Shown here: positions 59,292 through 64,000 of the stretch, one piece after another
How the letters are laid out: every line of letters starts with the position of its first letter
Position numbering within the stretch: position 1 is the first letter of the stretch
Assembly (NCBI GenBank): GCA_910579705.1
Contig: CAJTUI010000001.1
Location: 124,001 to 188,000, forward strand
Length of the DNA: 64,000 nucleotides
From: an uncultured Christensenella sp.
GTDB lineage: Bacteria > Bacillota > Clostridia > Christensenellales > Borkfalkiaceae
Reading direction: 5' to 3'
Made by a program: the position numbers and the translations under genes
Notes under the pieces: model-generated
The model's input: only the letters and a program-made list of their open reading frames with translations
The model's database searches: none
What the model was told of the DNA's origin: nothing

Positions 59292-59792
59292 TTAAAAACT
59301 TTTTACCGCCGTGTTCTTATAAGTAGTGAATTTAATCGTATACCCGTTCGTTTCCTGCGGTTCGCTTTCGTACACAAGCGTAAAATCGGGGTTTTCGTCC
59401 AGATTTTCGAAGTATGCGTCCGCACCGCCGACCGCGTCCACCTTGGTTACGAGCACTTCTCCGCAATACGGCAACAACGTTTTGTACATCATTGCGCCGC
59501 CTATTACGTATACCCTGTCCGTATCGTATTTCTTTATTTCTTCAAACAGTTCTTCAAGACTGCCGACGACAATGCAGTCGGCGCGTTTTTCGCCTTCGGG
59601 ATAAAGCACGATATTAGTCCTGTTTTTAAGCGGCTTGCCCGCGGGAAAGGACTTTAATGTGTTGGAGCCCATAACGACTACGTTGCCCGTGGTCGTTTCC
59701 CTGAAAAATTTCATATCGGCGGGGATTGAAAACATAAGTCCGTTTTTACTACCTATTCCCCACTCCCTGTCGGCGTGTAATATCGCTTTCAT
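59292..59792 (-). CDS. folA: Dihydrofolate reductase
   Basis: A 166-residue enzyme regenerating tetrahydrofolate with NADPH. WGIGSKNGLMFSIPADMKFF covers the substrate and Met20 loops, VVMGSNTLKSF the cofactor loop and VYVIGGAMMYK the GG cofactor motif. It follows thyA by 9 bp, the natural partner because ThyA produces dihydrofolate. AAAGGAG precedes the ATG. Confidence 0.95.
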   Translation of the reverse strand: MKAILHADREWGIGSKNGLMFSIPADMKFFRETTTGNVVVMGSNTLKSFPAGKPLKNRTNIVLYPEGEKRADCIVVGSLEELFEEIKKYDTDRVYVIGGAMMYKTLLPYCGEVLVTKVDAVGGADAYFENLDENPDFTLVYESEPQETNGYTIKFTTYKNTAVKSF

Positions 59793-59801
59793 AAAACTCC
59801 T

Positions 59802-60632
59802 TTATTCCGCAACGGGTATGTCGTATTTCTTTTCGTTGCACTTGTAATCCACCAGCCTGAAACTGTCCACCGTGAAATCGTAAAAGTTTGTAATGCTTTT
59901 ATCCACTTCCAGTTTAGGCGCGGTAAGGCGGGGCATTTCGATTATTTCCTTTATTATAGGTATATGCCTGTCATAGATATGCGCGTCCGCGATTACGTGC
60001 ACAAGCTCGCCCGCTTTAAGGCCGGAAACCTGCGCAAACATTATAAGCAGAACCGCATACTGGACTACGTTCCAGTTATTGGCCGTAAGCATATCGTTGG
60101 AGCGCTGGTTGAGTATTCCGTTCAGCGTGTCGCCCGATACGTTGAACGTCATAGAATACGCGCAAGGGTATAAATTCATTTCGTTCAGGTCCGCGAAGTT
60201 GTAAATGTTTGTCATAATGCGGCGGCTGGACGGATTGTTTTTAAGGTCGTACAGCACCCTGTCCACCTGATCGAACTCACCCTCGGCATACTTGTGCTTT
60301 ACGCCCAGCTGATAGCCGTAAGCCTTGCCGATGGAACCGTTCTCGTCCGCCCACTGGTTCCATATCTTGGAGTGTAAATCCTTTATATTATTGCTCTTCT
60401 TCTGCCAAATCCATAACAGCTCGTCAATGCAGGATCTGATATACGTGCGCCTTATGGTAAGAATGGGAAATTCCTTGCTCAAATCGTATCTGTTTACAAT
60501 ACCGAACTTCTTAACGGTGTGCGCGGGCGTGCCGTCCGACCAGCGCGGCCGCACGGGCAGGTGCGCGTCCGATACGCCGTGTTCTAAAATGTCGCGCATA
60601 TTGCTTATAAAAATTTCATCTGCCAGACTCAT
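59802..60632 (-). CDS. thyA: Thymidylate synthase
   Basis: A 276-residue enzyme methylating dUMP to dTMP. The nucleophile is the cysteine in LYPCAYSMTFNV, followed by LNQRSNDM and HVIADAHIYDRHI. In place of the usual LGLPFN segment it has TANNWN; the asparagine that selects dUMP is kept. This marks a divergent ThyA subgroup. It begins the thyA-folA-VTT operon; AAGAGG precedes the ATG. Confidence 0.93.
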   Translation of the reverse strand: MSLADEIFISNMRDILEHGVSDAHLPVRPRWSDGTPAHTVKKFGIVNRYDLSKEFPILTIRRTYIRSCIDELLWIWQKKSNNIKDLHSKIWNQWADENGSIGKAYGYQLGVKHKYAEGEFDQVDRVLYDLKNNPSSRRIMTNIYNFADLNEMNLYPCAYSMTFNVSGDTLNGILNQRSNDMLTANNWNVVQYAVLLIMFAQVSGLKAGELVHVIADAHIYDRHIPIIKEIIEMPRLTAPKLEVDKSITNFYDFTVDSFRLVDYKCNEKKYDIPVAE

Positions 60633-60652
60633 AATATACCTCTTCCGTTTAA

Positions 60653-61525
60653 TTATTTTCCTAACGACATAAGATAATCGTCGGTGACAAACCCGCCGCC
60701 TATATCGCTTTTTAATTGCTGAATTATTTTAAACCCGTAATGCTTGAACACGTTTACCGAATTTGCGTTGTCGCGCTTTACGGTAAGATATATCGGCCTT
60801 GTCAGGCTTGCAAGTATCTTTGTGCAAATTTTTTTGCCGCGCGCGAATTTGCGCAGATAGAGTTTTGAAAGATACGTTCCGCTCAGATCCTCCCTGAACT
60901 CTTTCGCGGGACAGAACGAGTAAAAGCCCGCGGCCTCGCCGTTCAGATACACTATTTTATATGTATAACCGCTCTCCTCCGCCCTGCGCCGCATTTCCTC
61001 GGGCGGGAGCTTGGAAAGCATATAATCTATCTGGCCTTCGGGGGTCAGCGGGTCGTAGACCTCGTGCATTACCTCAGCCGCAATCGAGCAGGCAACCGCG
61101 TAATCCGCGTCCGTTTCCGCCTTTACGGCCTTGCTGTATCCCTTTTTGAGATACCCTAAAAAATACTTGTCCGCGGGCGCCCAGTCGGAGGGGTCAAGCT
61201 CGTTACAGTCTATCCACCGCTCTTCCTCGTGCACAGAAAGTTTGTAATCAGAAAGCGGAACGGCGAAGTATACCGAAAGATTTACCGTCGTGTTTGGGTA
61301 ATCGTACTCGACGGTGTTCAAAAGCTCGCCCACCTCGATATCGAGCGAAAGCTCTTCCTTACATTCGCGTATCAAAGCCTGCTCGGGCGTTTCGCCCTCT
61401 TCGACCTTTCCTCCGACGAACTCGAATTTATGAACGACCTGTTCGTTGCCGTCCGCGCGGCGCAACGCGAGGAGCTTACCGTCCTTCACTATCGCCGCGG
61501 CGACGACCGTTATGCTAGATTTCAT
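60653..61525 (-). CDS. Nudix hydrolase fused to GNAT acetyltransferase
   Basis: A 290-residue two-domain protein. Residues 1-130 are MutT-like with a full Nudix box (GGKVEEGETPEQALIRECKE then EL) and the Y-L-D type closing strand. After a linker, residues about 160-285 resemble a GNAT N-acetyltransferase: YKIVYLNGEAAGFYSF, LSKLYLRKFARGKKI (acetyl-CoA loop) and DNANSVNVFKHYGFKI. The Nudix part may clean oxidised nucleotides. It has a strong promoter whose predicted start is the A of the ATG, with no usable ribosome site. Confidence 0.88.
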   Translation of the reverse strand: MKSSITVVAAAIVKDGKLLALRRADGNEQVVHKFEFVGGKVEEGETPEQALIRECKEELSLDIEVGELLNTVEYDYPNTTVNLSVYFAVPLSDYKLSVHEEERWIDCNELDPSDWAPADKYFLGYLKKGYSKAVKAETDADYAVACSIAAEVMHEVYDPLTPEGQIDYMLSKLPPEEMRRRAEESGYTYKIVYLNGEAAGFYSFCPAKEFREDLSGTYLSKLYLRKFARGKKICTKILASLTRPIYLTVKRDNANSVNVFKHYGFKIIQQLKSDIGGGFVTDDYLMSLGK

Positions 61526-61531
61526 AGTTTT

Positions 61532-61560
61532 ATTTTATCACCCTCCGCAATTCAAGTCAA
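61532..61560 (-). promoter_or_regulatory. Promoter of the Nudix-GNAT gene, predicted leaderless
   Basis: TTGACT (61555-61560), 17 bp, TAAAAT (61532-61537). Six bases separate the -10 box from the ATG at 61525. Confidence 0.72.
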
Positions 61561-61562
61561 CA

Positions 61563-61592
61563 TAAAAGCGCACGTAATAAGGTGCGCTTTTT
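61563..61592 (-). terminator. pflB terminator
   Basis: Stem AAAGCGCAC/GTGCGCTTT with an 8-nt loop and T runs on both strands. Confidence 0.85.
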
Positions 61593-61606
61593 ATTTACTC
61601 AATCGG

Positions 61607-63868
61607 TTAAAACGACTGGTGGATTGTGCGGGAAATAACGTCGTTCTGCTGCTCGCGCGTGAGCTTGTTGAAGTTTACCGCATAGCCCGAAACCCTTATG
61701 GTCAGCTGGGGGTATTTCTCGGGGTGGGCCTGTGCGTCCAGCAGCGTTTCGCGGCTGAAAACGTTCACGTTGAGGTGGTGTCCGCCGTCCGTCACATAGC
61801 CGTCAAGCATATTGACGAGATTTGTCTTGCGCGAATCTACGTCTTTGCCGAGCGAGCCGGGCGTTATCGAGAACGTGTTTGAAATGCCGTCCCTAGAATA
61901 TTCGTAAGGCAGTTTCGCCACCGATTCGAGCGAGGCGAGCGCGCCGTTCGTGTCCCTGCCGTGCATAGGGTTGGCGCCTGGCGCAAGCGGTTCGCCGGCG
62001 CGGCGGCCGTCGGGCGTGTTGCCCGTGTTTTTACCGTATACGACGTTGCTTGTAATGGTGAGAACGGAAGTCGTGGGCACGCTTTCGCGGTAGGTGAAAT
62101 GGCTCTTAATCTTGCCCATAAACGTTTTTAACAGCCATACGGCGATATCGTCCACCCTGTCGTCGTTGTTGCCGTACTTGGGATAGTCGCCCTCTATCCT
62201 GAAATCGGTCGCGATACCCTCGTCGTTGCGCACGGGATATACTTTTGCGTACTTAATTGCGGAAAGCGAGTCCGCCGCGCAGGAAAGGCCCGCAATGCCG
62301 GTTGCGAAAAACCTTCTCACGTCGGTGTCGTGCAACGCCATTTCAAGCGCCTCATAGCTGTATTTATCGTGCATATAGTGGATAAGGTTGAGTACGTTGA
62401 CGTAGAGGCCCGCTAGCCAGTCCATCATCTGCTCGTACTTCTCCTTGACCTCGGCATAGTCGAGAGGGCCGTCGCCGTTAATGCCCTCGAAAACGGGTGA
62501 AACCTGCAATGCCTTGCCCGTCGTTTTGTCCTTGACAAGTTCGTCCTTGCCGCCGTTTATAGCGTACAACAAGCATTTGGCAAGGTTTGCGCGCGCGCCG
62601 AAGAACTGCATATCCTTGCCCACGCGCATACAGCTTACGCAACAGGCTATACAGTAATCGTCACCCATTTCGGGCCGCATCAGATCGTCGCTTTCGTACT
62701 GTATCGCGGAGGTTTCTATCGAAAGACCCGCGCAGAATTTTTTGAATTTTTCGGGGAGGTTTACCGACCATAAAACGGTGAGGTTGGGTTCGGGCGCGGG
62801 GCCGAGGTTGGTCAGCGTGTGAAGTATTCTGAACGACGAACGCGTTACAAGCGTTCTGCCGTCCACGCCCATACCGCCTATGGACTCCGTAACCCACGTG
62901 GGATCACCCGAAAACAGCTCGTTATACTCCTTAATGCGCATAAACTTTATAATTCTGAGTTTCATTACAAAGTGATCGATAAGCTCCTGCGCTGCCCTTT
63001 CGTCTATAATGCCGCGGTCCAGATCGCGCTGGATATAGATATCGAGGAAAGTGGAGTTTCTGCCAATCGACATCGCCGCGCCGTTCTGGTCCTTTACCGC
63101 GGCTAGGTAGCCGAAATAAAGCGCCTGTATCGCCTGCTGCGCGTTCTCCGCGGGCTTGGAAATATCCATACCGTAAATTTCCGCAAGCTTTTTAAGCGCG
63201 TTCAGCGCCCTTATCTGCTCGGTCAGCTCTTCCCTGTCCCTGATTGTTTCGGGGGTCATAACGCCGTCTTTTAAAAGTCTGTCGCGCTCCTTGCACGCAA
63301 TGAGATAGTCCACGCCGTAAAGCGCTACGCGGCGGTAGTCGCCGACAATCCTGCCCCTGCCGTAGGTATCGGGCAGGCCCGTGAGGATATGCGCCCTGCG
63401 CGCGCGGCGCATTTCGGGCGTATACGCGTCGTAAACGCCGTCGTTGTGCGACTTGCGGTAGCCCGTGAAAATTTTCTTCACCTCGGGGTCAAGCTCGTAA
63501 CCGTACATATTGAGCGCCTGCTCGGCCATCTTAATTCCGCCGAACGGGTGCAACGAGCGTTTGAAAGGCTTATCGGTCTGTAACCCGACAATCTTTTCAA
63601 GCGGCTTATCTATATACCCCGCGCCGTGCGAAGTAAGCGTGGACACAATTTTCGTGTCCGCGTCCAGAACTCCGCCCGCCTTCCTCTCCTGTTCGGAAAG
63701 CTTTAAAATCTCGTCCCAGAGTTTAAGCGTGTTTTCCGTAGGCGGAGCCAGAAACTCCCCGCCGCCCTCGTAAGGGGTATAGTTGCTCTGAATAAAATCT
63801 CTGACGTTGACTTCTCCGTCCTCGCTCCACTTCGCGGGCTTAAACCCTTCCCAAGCATTAAATTTCAT
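61607..63868 (-). CDS. pflB: Formate C-acetyltransferase (pyruvate formate-lyase)
   Basis: A 753-residue glycyl-radical enzyme converting pyruvate and CoA to acetyl-CoA and formate. The two catalytic cysteines are adjacent in YCIACCVSCMRVGKDMQFFG, and the radical glycine is in RVSGYAVNF near the C-terminus, 23 residues from the end. The protein matches the family over its whole length. AAGAGG six bases before the ATG overlaps the pflA stop region, so pflA and pflB are one operon. The acetyl-CoA feeds Pta and AckA. The radical is destroyed by oxygen, so the host is anaerobic. Confidence 0.98.
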   Translation of the reverse strand: MKFNAWEGFKPAKWSEDGEVNVRDFIQSNYTPYEGGGEFLAPPTENTLKLWDEILKLSEQERKAGGVLDADTKIVSTLTSHGAGYIDKPLEKIVGLQTDKPFKRSLHPFGGIKMAEQALNMYGYELDPEVKKIFTGYRKSHNDGVYDAYTPEMRRARRAHILTGLPDTYGRGRIVGDYRRVALYGVDYLIACKERDRLLKDGVMTPETIRDREELTEQIRALNALKKLAEIYGMDISKPAENAQQAIQALYFGYLAAVKDQNGAAMSIGRNSTFLDIYIQRDLDRGIIDERAAQELIDHFVMKLRIIKFMRIKEYNELFSGDPTWVTESIGGMGVDGRTLVTRSSFRILHTLTNLGPAPEPNLTVLWSVNLPEKFKKFCAGLSIETSAIQYESDDLMRPEMGDDYCIACCVSCMRVGKDMQFFGARANLAKCLLYAINGGKDELVKDKTTGKALQVSPVFEGINGDGPLDYAEVKEKYEQMMDWLAGLYVNVLNLIHYMHDKYSYEALEMALHDTDVRRFFATGIAGLSCAADSLSAIKYAKVYPVRNDEGIATDFRIEGDYPKYGNNDDRVDDIAVWLLKTFMGKIKSHFTYRESVPTTSVLTITSNVVYGKNTGNTPDGRRAGEPLAPGANPMHGRDTNGALASLESVAKLPYEYSRDGISNTFSITPGSLGKDVDSRKTNLVNMLDGYVTDGGHHLNVNVFSRETLLDAQAHPEKYPQLTIRVSGYAVNFNKLTREQQNDVISRTIHQSF

Positions 63869-63878
63869 AACGTACCTC

Positions 63879-64000
63879 TTAAATTTTAAGTATGTTTTTT
63901 GCGTTCTCTATCCGCCGCGCAGACGGCGGACTCATATCTTTAAGGGCATACTCCAAGCCGAGTTTTTCGTACTTGACCTCGCCCATAGCGTGATAAGGCA
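63879..64000 (-). CDS. pflA: Pyruvate formate-lyase activating enzyme, 3' end only
   Basis: The last 40 codons of a gene entering from the right. The visible end reads LPYHAMGEVKYEKLGLEYAL then KDMSPPSARRIENAKNILKI, the usual C-terminus of PflA, a radical-SAM enzyme that installs the glycyl radical on PflB. The stop lies 10 bp before pflB. The catalytic CxxxCxxC region is outside the window. Confidence 0.88.
   Translation of the reverse strand, partial: PYHAMGEVKYEKLGLEYALKDMSPPSARRIENAKNILKI

Overview
The window comes from an anaerobic, endospore-forming, Gram-positive bacterium, most likely an uncultured gut member of the Clostridia. Sporulation genes (spoVAC-spoVAD-spoVAE, yunB), a large Firmicutes-type SRP RNA, a T-box leader, an oxygen-sensitive glycyl-radical enzyme (pflB) and near-consensus TTGACA-17-TATAAT promoters point that way. 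No 16S rRNA gene is present, so the genus cannot be named. Most genes lie on the minus strand in short operons closed by GC-rich hairpin terminators. Coding DNA is GC-rich in appearance and intergenic DNA is AT-rich.

Layout. 1-8.9 kb: 5' part of uvrC; a DUF1538 membrane protein with two PII-like genes; a Cys-rich-repeat/leucine-rich lipoprotein; a GltS-type symporter with an acyltransferase; an ArsR repressor. 9-19 kb: a copper ATPase with heavy-metal-binding domains at both ends; asnS-ansA; yceD-rpmF; pta-ackA; tmcAL; a zinc-ribbon membrane protein divergent from an HTH regulator. 19-29 kb: rnpB, pyk, two flavoprotein genes, a ferritin-like protein, uvrB-uvrA. 29-35 kb: a two-component system, a radical-SAM/DUF4130 DNA-repair pair, mrp, SRP RNA. 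35-48 kb: natAB, a PrsA-like lipoprotein with uppP, prs, pth, mfd, then CPBP protease-rlmH-M14 peptidase-tadA. 48-54 kb: two-subunit fumarase, T-box-controlled pheST, and a small AT-rich cassette. 54-64 kb: sporulation cluster, ZIP transporter, thyA-folA-VTT operon, a Nudix-GNAT fusion, pflB and the 3' end of pflA.

How the genes fit together. Pyk, PflB/PflA, Pta and AckA form a route from phosphoenolpyruvate through acetyl-CoA and formate to acetate with ATP. uvrA, uvrB, uvrC and mfd give nucleotide-excision and transcription-coupled repair; uvrBA and the radical-SAM repair pair both carry LexA-like sites at their promoters. SpoVAC/D/E would move dipicolinic acid into the spore core.

Most notable: (1) an 11-bp poly-G tract inside the natAB promoter spacer, a candidate phase switch; (2) three genes whose promoters place the predicted transcript start on the A of ATG, so they look leaderless; (3) an AT-rich cassette encoding a 59-aa membrane protein, apparently inserted into the loop of a bidirectional terminator; (4) a copper ATPase with DKTAT in place of the near-invariant DKTGT; (5) a tandemly duplicated 43-bp promoter unit in front of pheST; (6) twin palindromic operators between the zinc-ribbon and HTH genes.
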